Origin: Kaistia hirudinis
Lineage (GTDB): Bacteria > Pseudomonadota > Alphaproteobacteria > Rhizobiales > Kaistiaceae
Length of the DNA stretch: 64,000 nt
Direction: 5' to 3'
Assembly: GCF_014196455.1 (NCBI RefSeq)
Contig: NZ_JACIDS010000006.1
Coordinates: 186,001-250,000, forward strand
The position numbers and the translations under genes are program-made. The notes below the pieces were generated by a model, which was given only the letters and a program-made list of their open reading frames with translations, did not search any database and was not told the origin of the DNA. Shown here one piece after another: positions 53,773 through 61,528 of the stretch; positions within the stretch are counted from its first letter, which is position 1; every line of letters starts with the position of its first letter.

Positions 53773-54654
53773 ATGCTGGAAGATAAATCGCGCTGGACGC
53801 CTTATTGGCAGGCGGCTCCGCTTGCCCTCGTCTTCTTCGTCTTTTTCCTGCTGCCGCTGGCGGTGACCTTCGTCGTCTCGTTCTGGACCTATACGGGCTA
53901 TTCGATCGAGCCGGCCTTTGTCGGCGACAATTACGTGACCGCGTTCGACAAGTGCTTCGCGTCCCTGCCGGACCTCTGCACGACGTTCCGCACCTATCTC
54001 TCGACGCTGCGCTTCTGCCTGCTCGTCTGGCTGATCACGCTCGTCCTCGGCTTCACCATTGCCTATTACCTCGTGTTCGAGATCCGCTCGAATACGGTCC
54101 GCATCGTCCTGGCGCTGCTGACGACGATCCCGTTCTGGACGTCGAACGTGATCCGCATGATCTCGTGGATCCCGTTGCTCGGGCGCAACGGCCTCGTCAA
54201 CCAGGCGCTGATGGGGGCGGGCATCGTTTCCGAGCCGGTCGACTGGCTGCTCTATTCGCCCTTCGCGGTGACGCTGTCGCTGGTCCACATCAACACGGTC
54301 TTCATGATCGTGCCGATCCTCAATTCCATGCTGCGCATCGACCGCTCCCTGATCGAGGCGGCCTATGACACGGGCGCCTCGCCCTGGCAGACGATCTGGA
54401 ACGTCATCGTGCCCTTGTCGAAGACCGGCATCGCGATCGGCTCGATCTTCGTCGTCACCGTGGTGATGGGCGACTTCATCTCCGTCGGCCTGATGGGCGG
54501 CCAGCAGATCGCCTCCGCCGGCAAGGTGATCGAGACGCAGATCACGGCGCTGCAATTCCCGATCGCCGCGGCGAATGCGATCGTGCTGCTCGCCGTCGTG
54601 CTGATGATCGTCTGGGTGATGCTGCGCCTCGTCGATATTCGCAAGGAGCTGTGA
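53773..54654 (+). CDS. ABC transporter permease (PotB type)
   Basis: A 293-residue permease with six membrane segments and the EAA loop ALIEAAYDTGASPWQTIWNV-like region (DTGASPWQTIWNVIVPLSK). The ATG at 53773 (MLEDKSRWTPYW) is the first sensible start; its ribosome site is weak, and upstream in-frame sequence runs through the hairpins. It pairs with the PotC-like permease six bases downstream. Confidence 0.9.
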   Translation: MLEDKSRWTPYWQAAPLALVFFVFFLLPLAVTFVVSFWTYTGYSIEPAFVGDNYVTAFDKCFASLPDLCTTFRTYLSTLRFCLLVWLITLVLGFTIAYYLVFEIRSNTVRIVLALLTTIPFWTSNVIRMISWIPLLGRNGLVNQALMGAGIVSEPVDWLLYSPFAVTLSLVHINTVFMIVPILNSMLRIDRSLIEAAYDTGASPWQTIWNVIVPLSKTGIAIGSIFVVTVVMGDFISVGLMGGQQIASAGKVIETQITALQFPIAAANAIVLLAVVLMIVWVMLRLVDIRKEL

Positions 54655-54660
54655 GGCATC

Positions 54661-55620
54661 ATGTCCGAAGGCCGCTCCCGTGCGTTCTACCTCCTCTCCG
54701 CCGTCTTCGCCCTCTATGTCCTCTTCCTCTACGGGCCGACGATCACCATCCTGATCCTCTCGTTCCAGGGTCCGAATGGCGGCATGACCTTCCCGATGAA
54801 CGGGGTCTCGCTGCACTGGTTCTACAATCTGTGGAACGGCATCGGCGTGCCCAACGTCATGGATGCGCTGGTCAATTCGCTCGAGCTCGGCCTCACCGTG
54901 ACGATCCTCACCGTGATCATCTCGGTGATGGCGGGCTATGCCTTCCGCAAGAAATTCCGCGGCTCGAACGCGCTGTTCTTCACGGCGATCGCGAGCCTCA
55001 TCCTTCCCTCGATCGTCGTGTCGCTGGGCATCGCGCTCGAATTCCAGATCTTCAACCAGAGCATCACGGGGCTCGGCGACTCGCTCGTCGAAAACTATGT
55101 CGACATCGAGAACCCGACCGCCTGGACCAATTTCCTCGGCTGGGTCGGGACGACGATCCAGGACAATTTCTCGACGCTGATGGGCCTCTTCACCTCCGGC
55201 CTCGGCGCCCATCTGACCTGGACCTTGCCCTTCGGCCTGCTGATCATGTTCGCCGTCTTCAATCGCTTCAATCCGGCCTATGAAGAGGCGGCGCGCGATC
55301 TCGGCGCGACGCCCTGGCAGACCTTCCGCCATGTCGTGCTGCCGATGATCCTGCCGTCGCTGTTCGGCGTGGCGCTGTTCGGCTTCACGCTCTCCTGGGA
55401 CGAGATCGCGCGGTCGAGCCAGGCGGTCGGCGCCGCCAACACGCTGCCGCTGACGCTGCGCGGCCTCACCACGACGGTGACCACCCCCGTGATCTATGCC
55501 CTCGGCACGGTGACCACCGCCGTCTCCTTCGCCGTGATCAGCACCGCCTTCGTCGGCGTGCTCATCGTGCAGGCGCGCCGCCGCCGTCACGGTTCTGATG
55601 CCGGAAAGGGCACGCTATGA
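54661..55620 (+). CDS. ABC transporter permease (PotC type)
   Basis: A 319-residue permease with six main membrane segments, an extended periplasmic loop (about residues 130-175), and the EAA loop EEAARDLGATPWQTFRHVVLP. The ATG is at 54661; its TGA overlaps the racemase ATG as ATGA. With the upstream permease it forms the import channel for the operon's substrate. Confidence 0.9.
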   Translation: MSEGRSRAFYLLSAVFALYVLFLYGPTITILILSFQGPNGGMTFPMNGVSLHWFYNLWNGIGVPNVMDALVNSLELGLTVTILTVIISVMAGYAFRKKFRGSNALFFTAIASLILPSIVVSLGIALEFQIFNQSITGLGDSLVENYVDIENPTAWTNFLGWVGTTIQDNFSTLMGLFTSGLGAHLTWTLPFGLLIMFAVFNRFNPAYEEAARDLGATPWQTFRHVVLPMILPSLFGVALFGFTLSWDEIARSSQAVGAANTLPLTLRGLTTTVTTPVIYALGTVTTAVSFAVISTAFVGVLIVQARRRRHGSDAGKGTL

Positions 55621-56366
55621 AGCCGCGCATGCGCATCCAGGTCATCAACCCCAACACGACCGCGAGCATGACGGCAAAGATCGCGGCGGCCGCACGGCTC
55701 GTCGCCTCGCCCGGCACCGAGATCTTCGCGACTCAGCCCGACGAGGGGCCGGTCTCGATCGAAGGCTATTTCGACGAGGCGCTCTCGGTCCCCGGTATCC
55801 TTGAGGAGATCGCGCGCGGCGAAGGCCAGGAGATCGCCGGCCACGTCATCGCCTGCTTCGACGATACCGGCCTCGACGCGGCCCGCTGCTTCGCCAGCGC
55901 GCCGGTCGTCGGCATCGGCGAGGCCGCCTATCATATGGCGAGCCTCGTCGCGGGCCGCTTCACCGTGGTGACGACGCTGGCGCGCTCGATCCCGGCGCTG
56001 GAGCACAATCTCGTCCGCTACGGTCTCGCGTCGCGCTGCGGCGGGGTACGGGCGGCCGAGGTTCCGGTTCTCGCGCTCGAGGACCCGCACTCCTCCGCGC
56101 GCGACCGCGTCTCCGGCGAGATCGACCGGGCGATCCGCGACGACCGCGCCGAAGCGATCGTGCTCGGCTGCGCCGGGATGGCGGATCTCGCCCGCTCGCT
56201 TTCGGCCGAACACGGGCTTCCCGTCATCGAGGGCGTCTCGGCCGCCGTGCGGCTCATCGAGGACCTGTCCGTCATGGGCCTCTCGACCTCGCGCATCGGC
56301 GGATGGGCCTCGCCCCGCCGCAAGCCGCTCTCGGGCCGCTACGCCGTGTTTTCGCGGGCCTCCTGA
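55617..56366 (+). CDS. Hydantoin racemase (Asp/Glu/hydantoin racemase family)
   Basis: A 249-residue cofactor-independent racemase. The N-terminal VINPNTTASMTAKI is the hydantoin racemase signature. The two catalytic cysteines are in VIACFDDTG and VLGCAGMAD. It interconverts D- and L-5-substituted hydantoins so that stereospecific hydantoinases can finish breakdown; allantoin racemase is a close alternative. Translation is coupled to the permease gene by ATGA. A hydantoinase-like gene (hydA) and carbamoyl hydrolase are 20 kb away in this window. Confidence 0.88.
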   Translation: MKPRMRIQVINPNTTASMTAKIAAAARLVASPGTEIFATQPDEGPVSIEGYFDEALSVPGILEEIARGEGQEIAGHVIACFDDTGLDAARCFASAPVVGIGEAAYHMASLVAGRFTVVTTLARSIPALEHNLVRYGLASRCGGVRAAEVPVLALEDPHSSARDRVSGEIDRAIRDDRAEAIVLGCAGMADLARSLSAEHGLPVIEGVSAAVRLIEDLSVMGLSTSRIGGWASPRRKPLSGRYAVFSRAS

Positions 56367-56400
56367 GCCCGCGATCGGCCGCGTCCGCCTCTCCGTCGAC

Positions 56401-56425
56401 GGAACCCTTCGCCGCCTTTACCGTT
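56401..56425 (+). promoter_or_regulatory. EcfG-dependent stress promoter upstream of the DUF883-like gene
   Basis: GGAAC (56401-56405), 16 bases, then CGTT (56422-56425): an exact EcfG consensus, 138 bases before the ATG of 56563 and 2 kb from the ecfG gene itself. Confidence 0.75.
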
Positions 56426-56562
56426 TGCTGACGGCCCGCATGGAAATTGACGGATGCCAAGTCCGGCATGCGCGGCTTCTGGTAGTATGACGGCAAGTCC
56501 CGGCAGCCATGGCTGGCGGAGCCTGTTCACGGCCGGCGCGCCGGCCCTAGGAGTGGCACGAT

Positions 56563-56871
56563 ATGGCAGACAAGAACGAAGCCGCTGCGGAGCTTTCCGA
56601 GCAGATCAAGGCGATCCAGGCCGAAATTCTCTCGCTGACGGAGACGGTCCGCGCGTTTTCGGCGGAGAAGGCTGCGGCCGGCGCCGAGGCGCTCCGCGAG
56701 GCGGCCGGCGTTGCCGGCGCGACGGCGCGCGGCACGGCCGAGGAAGCCCGCCGCCGCGGCGAGGCGTTCGCTGAGGATCTGGAAGGCCGGATTACGGCCA
56801 AGCCGCTGCCGGCCGTGCTGATCGCCGCCGGCGTCGGTCTCGTCCTCGGCGCAATCCTGGCGCGCCGATGA
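56563..56871 (+). CDS. DUF883/ElaB-like membrane-anchored stress protein
   Basis: A 102-residue protein: a long charged Ala/Glu-rich helix (ELSEQIKAIQAEILSLTETV...), then a C-terminal membrane segment (about residues 80-98) ending ARR. This is the ElaB/YqjD layout; E. coli relatives are stress-induced and bind ribosomes at the inner membrane. AGGAG precedes the ATG at 56563. It is under an EcfG-type promoter and coupled by ATGA to the next gene. Confidence 0.8.
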   Translation: MADKNEAAAELSEQIKAIQAEILSLTETVRAFSAEKAAAGAEALREAAGVAGATARGTAEEARRRGEAFAEDLEGRITAKPLPAVLIAAGVGLVLGAILARR

Positions 56872-57218
56872 GCGCCATTCTCGAAGCGCTCGCGTCGATC
56901 GCGACCGCCGCCGCGACGGAGGCCGCCGCGCGCAATGCGCGGCGGATCGTCTGGGGCGGCGCTGCCGTTCTCTGCCTGCTGGTCGGGTTCGTCTTCGCGG
57001 CCTCGGCCGGCTATGAGGCGCTCGTCGTCGCGGTCGGTTCGCTCGCCGCCAAGCTGATCCTGGCCGGCGTCTTCCTGATCGTCGGACTGATCATTCTGGT
57101 GGTGCTGCAGATCCGCAAGTCGCAGCGCCGGCAGCAGGCGAAGGAGAGCGGTCCGACGACGGCTCTCGCCGTCGCCTTTGCCATGGGCCTGCTCAGCGGC
57201 TTCGGCCGCCGGAAATAG
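56868..57218 (+). CDS. Holin-like/DUF1469-type small membrane protein
   Basis: A 116-residue protein with two adjacent hydrophobic segments (about residues 28-50 and 58-82) and a basic C-terminus, like the YqjE/DUF1469 'phage holin superfamily' proteins that accompany DUF883 members. This is not evidence of phage. Start ATG overlaps the upstream TGA. Expected in the general stress regulon through the shared promoter. Confidence 0.75.
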   Translation: MSAILEALASIATAAATEAAARNARRIVWGGAAVLCLLVGFVFAASAGYEALVVAVGSLAAKLILAGVFLIVGLIILVVLQIRKSQRRQQAKESGPTTALAVAFAMGLLSGFGRRK

Positions 57219-57219
57219 C

Positions 57220-58023
57220 TCAGGCGGCCATCGAGGCCGTCGAGTTGAAGAAGAGCGCCTGGCTGATCGCGGCCTTCACCGTGCGCGGATCGAAGGGCTT
57301 GGTCAGCAGGAAGGTCGGCTCGGGGCGCTCGCCGGTCAGCAGGCGCTGCGGGAAGGCTGTGATGAAGATCACCGGCACGGAGAAGCCGGCGAGGATATCG
57401 CGGACGGCGTCGATGCCCGACGAGCCGTCGGCGAGTTGGATGTCGGCGAGCACGAGGCCCGGCTGCTCGGCGCTCGCGGCGTCGACGGCTTCGTCGCGGG
57501 TTCGCGCGACGGCGGCGACCTCGTGGCCGAGTTCCTGAACGATGCCGGCGAGATCCATCGAAATCATCGGCTCGTCCTCGATGATGAGGACGCGGGTGTG
57601 GGTCTGGCGGTCGATCTCGCCGATCGCCTCGGCGACGAGTTCGCGGACCTTTTCCGTCTCGATGCCCATGACGAGCCCTGTATCGGCGTCGGAGAAGCCC
57701 TCCATCGTCGTCAGCAGCAGGGCCTGGCGACTGTCGGGCGTCATGGCGGCGAGGCGCTGCTGCGCCGTGGTCTCCTGCCGGCTGATGCCGTCGATCGCCT
57801 CATCGGCGCCGAGCTGCGCGCCGGACCAGATCCCGTGGAACAGGCGGTAGAGCGCGATCTTGGGGTGAATCGTGCGGTCGATCACCGCCGGCTCGTTGAC
57901 GATCGCCTGGAGGCAAGCGCGCACATAGGCGTCGCCGCTGCGCTGGCCGCCCGTCAGGGCGCGTGCGTAGCGCCGCAGGAACGGAAGGTGCGGCGCGAGG
58001 TTTTGCGACATGGAGTCGGGCAT
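57220..58023 (-). CDS. phyR: PhyR anti-anti-sigma response regulator
   Basis: A 267-residue master regulator of the alphaproteobacterial general stress response. The N-terminal half is sigma-factor-like (HLPFLRRYARALTGGQ through EGFSDADTGLVMGI), and the C-terminal half is a receiver (VLIIEDEPMISMDL; phospho-acceptor in LVLADIQLADG; LLTKPFDP). When phosphorylated it binds NepR and frees EcfG. The ATG at 58023 (MPDSMSQNLAP) has AAGG at ideal spacing. It is divergent from nepR-ecfG, with back-to-back EcfG-type promoters. Its sensor kinase is not in this window. Confidence 0.96.
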   Translation of the reverse strand: MPDSMSQNLAPHLPFLRRYARALTGGQRSGDAYVRACLQAIVNEPAVIDRTIHPKIALYRLFHGIWSGAQLGADEAIDGISRQETTAQQRLAAMTPDSRQALLLTTMEGFSDADTGLVMGIETEKVRELVAEAIGEIDRQTHTRVLIIEDEPMISMDLAGIVQELGHEVAAVARTRDEAVDAASAEQPGLVLADIQLADGSSGIDAVRDILAGFSVPVIFITAFPQRLLTGERPEPTFLLTKPFDPRTVKAAISQALFFNSTASMAA

Positions 58024-58059
58024 GAACATACCTTCGAAAACGGGCATCGACTTCAATTC

Positions 58060-58084
58060 AATGCGAGCGTCGCATCTTGGTTCC
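58060..58084 (-). promoter_or_regulatory. EcfG-type promoter of phyR
   Basis: On the minus strand GGAAC (58084-58080), 16 bases, then CATT (58063-58060), 37 bases before the phyR ATG. The -10 reads CATT instead of the usual CGTT, as in two other promoters here. Confidence 0.75.
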
Positions 58085-58090
58085 CGATCC

Positions 58091-58115
58091 GGAACCAATT
58101 TTGATCGGCCGCATT
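58091..58115 (+). promoter_or_regulatory. EcfG-type promoter of nepR-ecfG
   Basis: GGAAC (58091-58095), 16 bases, then CATT (58112-58115), 80 bases before the nepR ATG. It is the mirror image of the phyR promoter; the two -35 boxes are seven bases apart. Confidence 0.75.
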
Positions 58116-58194
58116 AAGTTCGTCGCGACGGGGCAGAACCGGCTCCGGAATCAGCCTCGCGACGGAGCGCGAAGACGAGCGGACGGACCGGCGC

Positions 58195-58431
58195 ATGCGC
58201 AAATCTGGGACAGAGAACGTGAATCAAGAGGACAAGGACCGGCGGGCCGAAGTGACGAGCCTGCCGACGGGTGAAGAGCGCAAGCACAAGGAAGATTGGA
58301 TCGGCCGCCAGCTGCGCCGCGTCTTCGATGACGCGCTCAGCGAGCCGCTGCCTGACGACATCATGTCGCTCCTCGAGCGTATCGATGAGGAACCGCCCGA
58401 GAACGGCGGCACGGGGAAGGGGGCGTCGTGA
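58195..58431 (+). CDS. nepR: NepR anti-sigma factor
   Basis: A 78-residue protein whose core IGRQLRRVFDDALSEPLPDD followed by IMSLLERID is the NepR signature; both flanks are disordered and charged as usual. NepR holds EcfG inactive until phosphorylated PhyR takes it away. The ATG at 58195 has only a weak ribosome site. Its TGA overlaps the ecfG GTG, so the two are translationally coupled. Confidence 0.95.
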   Translation: MRKSGTENVNQEDKDRRAEVTSLPTGEERKHKEDWIGRQLRRVFDDALSEPLPDDIMSLLERIDEEPPENGGTGKGAS

Positions 58432-58985
58432 GCGCAACGTCGATCAAGAAGGATCTGGTCGGTGCGCTGCCCATGCTCAGGGCCTTCGCGCGCTCGCTGA
58501 CCGGCAACCGCGACAGGGCGGACGATCTGGTGCAGGAAACGGTGGTCCGTGCCCTGTCCAATCGCGACAAGTTCCAGGAGGGGACCAATCTCCATGCCTG
58601 GCTCGTGACGATCCTGCGCAACCAGTTCTACTCGGAGGGGCGCAAGCGCCGCCGCGAAGTCGAGGATGCCGACGGCCTTCATGCGGGCCGCCTGTCGGAT
58701 CTGGCGGCGCAGCCGGGACATCTCGAGCTCGAGGACTTCCTGCGCGCCCTGCGTCTTCTCCCCGACGAGCAGCGCGAGTCGCTGATCCTGATCGGGGCGA
58801 GCGGCTTTTCCTATGAGGAAGCTGCGGAGATCTGCGGCGTCAAGGTCGGCACCGTGAAGAGCCGCGTCTCCCGTGCTCGGGCCCGGCTCGAGGAGATCAT
58901 GCAGGGTGGCGTCACGCTGCCGGAGGGCGACAGCGTCAAGTTGTCGGCCCGCGAGATCGAGCAGGCGCTTCGTCTCCGCATATAG
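58428..58985 (+). CDS. ecfG: EcfG general stress response sigma factor
   Basis: A 185-residue ECF sigma factor of the ECF15 group. Region 2 spans about residues 10-75 (RDRADDLVQETVVRAL, LHAWLVTILRNQFYSEGRKRR); region 4 about 105-160 (LPDEQRESLILIGASGFSYEE, VKVGTVKSRVSRARARL). It starts with GTG at 58428 in GTGA overlap with nepR, preceded by GGGGAAGGGGG. It recognises GGAAC...CGTT-like promoters, four or five of which lie in this window. A strong terminator follows. Confidence 0.95.
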   Translation: MSATSIKKDLVGALPMLRAFARSLTGNRDRADDLVQETVVRALSNRDKFQEGTNLHAWLVTILRNQFYSEGRKRRREVEDADGLHAGRLSDLAAQPGHLELEDFLRALRLLPDEQRESLILIGASGFSYEEAAEICGVKVGTVKSRVSRARARLEEIMQGGVTLPEGDSVKLSAREIEQALRLRI

Positions 58986-59020
58986 GGCGGCCCGCTTTGC
59001 AGGTTCGCTCCAAACGAAAG

Positions 59021-59051
59021 AAGCCCCGCTTCCTGTCAGGAAGCGGGGCTT
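59021..59051. terminator. Bidirectional terminator between ecfG and the DUF1328 gene
   Basis: AGCCCCGCTTCCTG (59022-59035) pairs with CAGGAAGCGGGGCT (59037-59050), flanked by GAAAGA on the left and TTTCTC on the right, so it can stop transcription in both directions between the convergent genes. Confidence 0.93.
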
Positions 59052-59073
59052 TCTCGTTTCCGGTTCCGCCGGG

Positions 59074-59238
59074 TCAGGCGCGGCGCATCAGATGCATGAC
59101 GGCGGAGATCAGGAACAGCACGATCGCGACGACGAAAATCAGCTTCGCGATGCCGATCGCCGTTCCGGCAATGCCGCCGAAGCCAAGAACGGCCGCGACG
59201 AGCGCCACGATCAGAAAGAGTATCGCCCAGTTCAGCAT
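59074..59238 (-). CDS. DUF1328 small membrane protein (YtjA-like)
   Basis: A 54-residue hydrophobic protein, [20 protein letters not shown] then [20 protein letters not shown], ending HLMRRA. This is the DUF1328/YtjA family: two membrane helices, function unknown, often stress-induced. The ATG at 59238 has GGAGGGA upstream. An EcfG-type promoter lies 46 bases before it, placing it in the general stress regulon. Confidence 0.92.
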   Translation of the reverse strand: MLNWAILFLIVALVAAVLGFGGIAGTAIGIAKLIFVVAIVLFLISAVMHLMRRA

Positions 59239-59283
59239 TCTTCCCTCCGCATTCGTGCGGCCACCTGGCCGCTCGAAGAGAAC

Positions 59284-59308
59284 AATGCCCCTGACCCCGT
59301 CCGGTTCC
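59284..59308 (-). promoter_or_regulatory. EcfG-type promoter of the DUF1328 gene
   Basis: On the minus strand GGAAC (59308-59304), 16 bases, then CATT (59287-59284). Spacing and -10 sequence are identical to those of the phyR and nepR promoters. Confidence 0.75.
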
Positions 59309-59351
59309 CGCGCCGTCGTGAACGGCCGATATTCGTTTCGCTTGTCCGCGG

Positions 59352-60452
59352 CTATTCGACGATGGCGCGGCCGGTGATCTCGATGCCGAAGCCCTGCAGG
59401 CCGACATATTGGCGGTCATGCGAGGTGATGAGGCGGATCGAGCGCACCTTGAGATCGCGCAGGATCTGCGCGCCGACGCCAACCTCGCGCCAGCGTTCCT
59501 TGCGCTGGCGGGCCGAGAGGTGCTTCTCCTCGCCATCCGTCGCGACCGAGCCATCCGGCCGCACGACGGCGGGATCGCGGATCATGACGAAGACGCCGCG
59601 ATCCGCCGCGCCGATCTTCTTGAGCGTCGTTTCGAGCCAGGTCTTCGAATCCGGCCCGCGCGAGACGAGGTCGCTGATCGGATTGGCGCGGTGGATGCGG
59701 ACGAGCACGTCGCTCTGCTCGGCGACGTCGCCGAAGACGATCGCCAGATGCTGCAGCGGGTCGAACGGCGTCTCGTAGACATAGGCCATCGCCGTGCGGC
59801 CGCCGACCGGCGTCTCGAAGCGATCGACCTCCTTGATGAAGCTCTCGGTCCGCGCCCGGTAGGCGATCAGATCCTCGATCGAGACGATCTTGAGATTGTG
59901 CGTCTTGGCGAACTCGATGAGCTCGGGCAGGCGCTTCACGGTGCCGTCGTCATTGACTACCTCGGCGAGCACGCCAGCGGGCTCCAGGCCGGCGAGGCGG
60001 GCGAGATCGATCGCCGCCTCGGTGTGGCCCGAGCGGATCAGCACGCCGCCGTCGCGCGCGATGAGCGGGAAGATGTGTCCCGGGCGGAGGAAGTCGGAGG
60101 CGGTGCAATTGTGGTTCGCCAGCGCCTGGATCGTGTTGGCCCGCTCCTCCGACGAGATGCCGGTGGTGAGACCGACCTTGTAGTCGACCGTGACGGTGAA
60201 GGCCGTGCGCATCGGGTCGCGATTGTTCGCGACCATCGGCGGCAGGTGCAGCTGCTCGGCGCGTTCCGCCGTGACGGGCACGCAGATGATGCCGCTGGTA
60301 TGGCGGATCATGAAGGCGACATTCTCCGGCGTCGCCTTGGACGCCGCCATGATCAGGTCGCCTTCGTTCTCCCGGTCCGTGTCGTCAACCACGACCACCA
60401 GTTCGCCGGCCGCGATCGCGGCGACGGCTTCTTCGACCTTGTTGAGCGACAT
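59352..60452 (-). CDS. ribB: 3,4-dihydroxy-2-butanone-4-phosphate synthase with degenerate GTP cyclohydrolase II tail
   Basis: A 366-residue riboflavin biosynthesis enzyme. Residues 1-205 are an intact RibB domain ([49 protein letters not shown]). The remainder resembles GTP cyclohydrolase II, but the zinc cysteines are gone: the SECLTGD region reads RANPISD and no Cys-x-Cys follows. So only ribulose-5-phosphate to dihydroxybutanone phosphate is expected. The ATG at 60452 ([10 protein letters not shown]) has GGGA upstream; an ATG at 60497 would extend it by 15. No FMN riboswitch is visible upstream. Confidence 0.9.
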   Translation of the reverse strand: MSLNKVEEAVAAIAAGELVVVVDDTDRENEGDLIMAASKATPENVAFMIRHTSGIICVPVTAERAEQLHLPPMVANNRDPMRTAFTVTVDYKVGLTTGISSEERANTIQALANHNCTASDFLRPGHIFPLIARDGGVLIRSGHTEAAIDLARLAGLEPAGVLAEVVNDDGTVKRLPELIEFAKTHNLKIVSIEDLIAYRARTESFIKEVDRFETPVGGRTAMAYVYETPFDPLQHLAIVFGDVAEQSDVLVRIHRANPISDLVSRGPDSKTWLETTLKKIGAADRGVFVMIRDPAVVRPDGSVATDGEEKHLSARQRKERWREVGVGAQILRDLKVRSIRLITSHDRQYVGLQGFGIEITGRAIVE

Positions 60453-60618
60453 GGCGAAATCCCATCGAGAAGGAGCGTTGAAGGTCCTTATCGCCATAGA
60501 TTGCGCGGCGCCAGATGGCGGGCGCTCAAATTCGGTTGTGCAAGAGGTATGTTTTGCTTACCACTACCGGCGATCGGGAGGCTGCGTGCGCGAGCACGCT
60601 TTTCGAAAGAACGGGAAA

Positions 60619-61368
60619 ATGGCGGATACGACTAGGTTTTCGGGACGAGGCGCGATCATCACGGGTGGTGCCTCGGGCATCGGCCTGAAGACGGCGCAGA
60701 GGATCGTCTCCGAGGGGGGGACGGTCTGTCTCTGGGACGTCGACACTGCCGGCATCGACAAGGCCAAGGCGCTGCTCGGCGAGCGGGCGCATGGCATTGC
60801 CCTCGACATCACCAAGCCGGAGGCCGTCGAGGCCGCCGCCGCCGAGGCCGAGCGCCATCTCGGCAAGATCGACGTGCTCGTCTGCTCGGCCGGCGTCGCC
60901 GGCAAGAACGCCCTCGTCGTCGATTATCCGATCGATGAGTGGCAGCGTGTCTTCGCCATCAACGTCAACGGCCTCTTCTACTGCAACCGCTTCGTCGCGC
61001 CGCTGATGAAAAAGCACGGCTATGGCCGCATCGTGAATGTCGCCTCGATCGCGGGCAAGGAAGGCAATCCGACCGCCTCCGCCTATTCCGCCTCCAAGGC
61101 GGCCGTGATCGGCTTCACCAAGTCGCTCGGCAAGGAACTCGCCAAGGACGGCATCACGGTCAACGCCATCACCCCGGCCACGGTCGACACGCCGATCCTG
61201 GCGCAGGTCAGCCAGGCGCATATCGACTACATGCTCTCCAAGATCCCGATGGGCCGCTTCGGCACCGTCGACGAGATGGCGTCGATCATCACCTGGCTCG
61301 CCAGCGCCGAATGCTCGTTCACGACCGGCGCCGTCTTCGACGTGTCGGGCGGCCGCGCGACCTATTGA
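60619..61368 (+). CDS. SDR family oxidoreductase (FabG-like)
   Basis: A 249-residue classical SDR: ITGGASGIGLKTA for NAD(P), WDVD after beta-2, CSAGVAG (a variant of NNAG), catalytic S in VASIAG, YSASKAAV for Tyr/Lys, and a C-terminal GAVFDVSGGRATY. It could be a 3-oxoacyl or sugar dehydrogenase; the sequence does not decide. The ATG at 60619 follows CGGGAAA. It is divergent from ribB and followed by ahcY, whose own promoter is in the gap. Confidence 0.87.
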   Translation: MADTTRFSGRGAIITGGASGIGLKTAQRIVSEGGTVCLWDVDTAGIDKAKALLGERAHGIALDITKPEAVEAAAAEAERHLGKIDVLVCSAGVAGKNALVVDYPIDEWQRVFAINVNGLFYCNRFVAPLMKKHGYGRIVNVASIAGKEGNPTASAYSASKAAVIGFTKSLGKELAKDGITVNAITPATVDTPILAQVSQAHIDYMLSKIPMGRFGTVDEMASIITWLASAECSFTTGAVFDVSGGRATY

Positions 61369-61440
61369 TCGTCGCAACATCCGATCCACGGCGCCTGAGG
61401 CGCTGCGGATGCCTTGTGACGGGTGCCCTGCATCCGTCAC

Positions 61441-61456
61441 ATAAAGATATCTTTAT
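61441..61456. promoter_or_regulatory. Perfect 16-base palindrome upstream of ahcY
   Basis: ATAAAGATATCTTTAT is exactly self-complementary and sits seven bases upstream of the ahcY -35 box. From memory it resembles sites of ArsR-family methionine/SAH regulators (SahR type) in proteobacteria; that identity is unverified. Confidence 0.6.
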
Positions 61457-61463
61457 ATCCTGA

Positions 61464-61492
61464 TTGCCGCCGCCGCCGCCCTCCGCTATAAG
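61464..61492 (+). promoter_or_regulatory. Sigma-70 promoter of ahcY
   Basis: TTGCCG (61464-61469), 17 bases, TATAAG (61487-61492), 37 bases before the ATG. Good match to the vegetative consensus at optimal spacing. Confidence 0.65.
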
Positions 61493-61528
61493 CGCGCCTG
61501 ACGCTTGAGCGACATGGAGATGCGAAGA

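Noticed and set aside
56868-57218. Prophage remnant suggested by the holin-like protein
   Set aside because: It is coupled to a DUF883 gene under a stress promoter and there are no other phage genes; the name reflects a superfamily label only.
61369-61528. Possible SAH or SAM riboswitch upstream of ahcY
   Set aside because: The conserved SAH-riboswitch core GAGGAGCG is not present, and the spacer instead contains a sigma-70 promoter and a DNA palindrome after which only 37 bases of leader remain.
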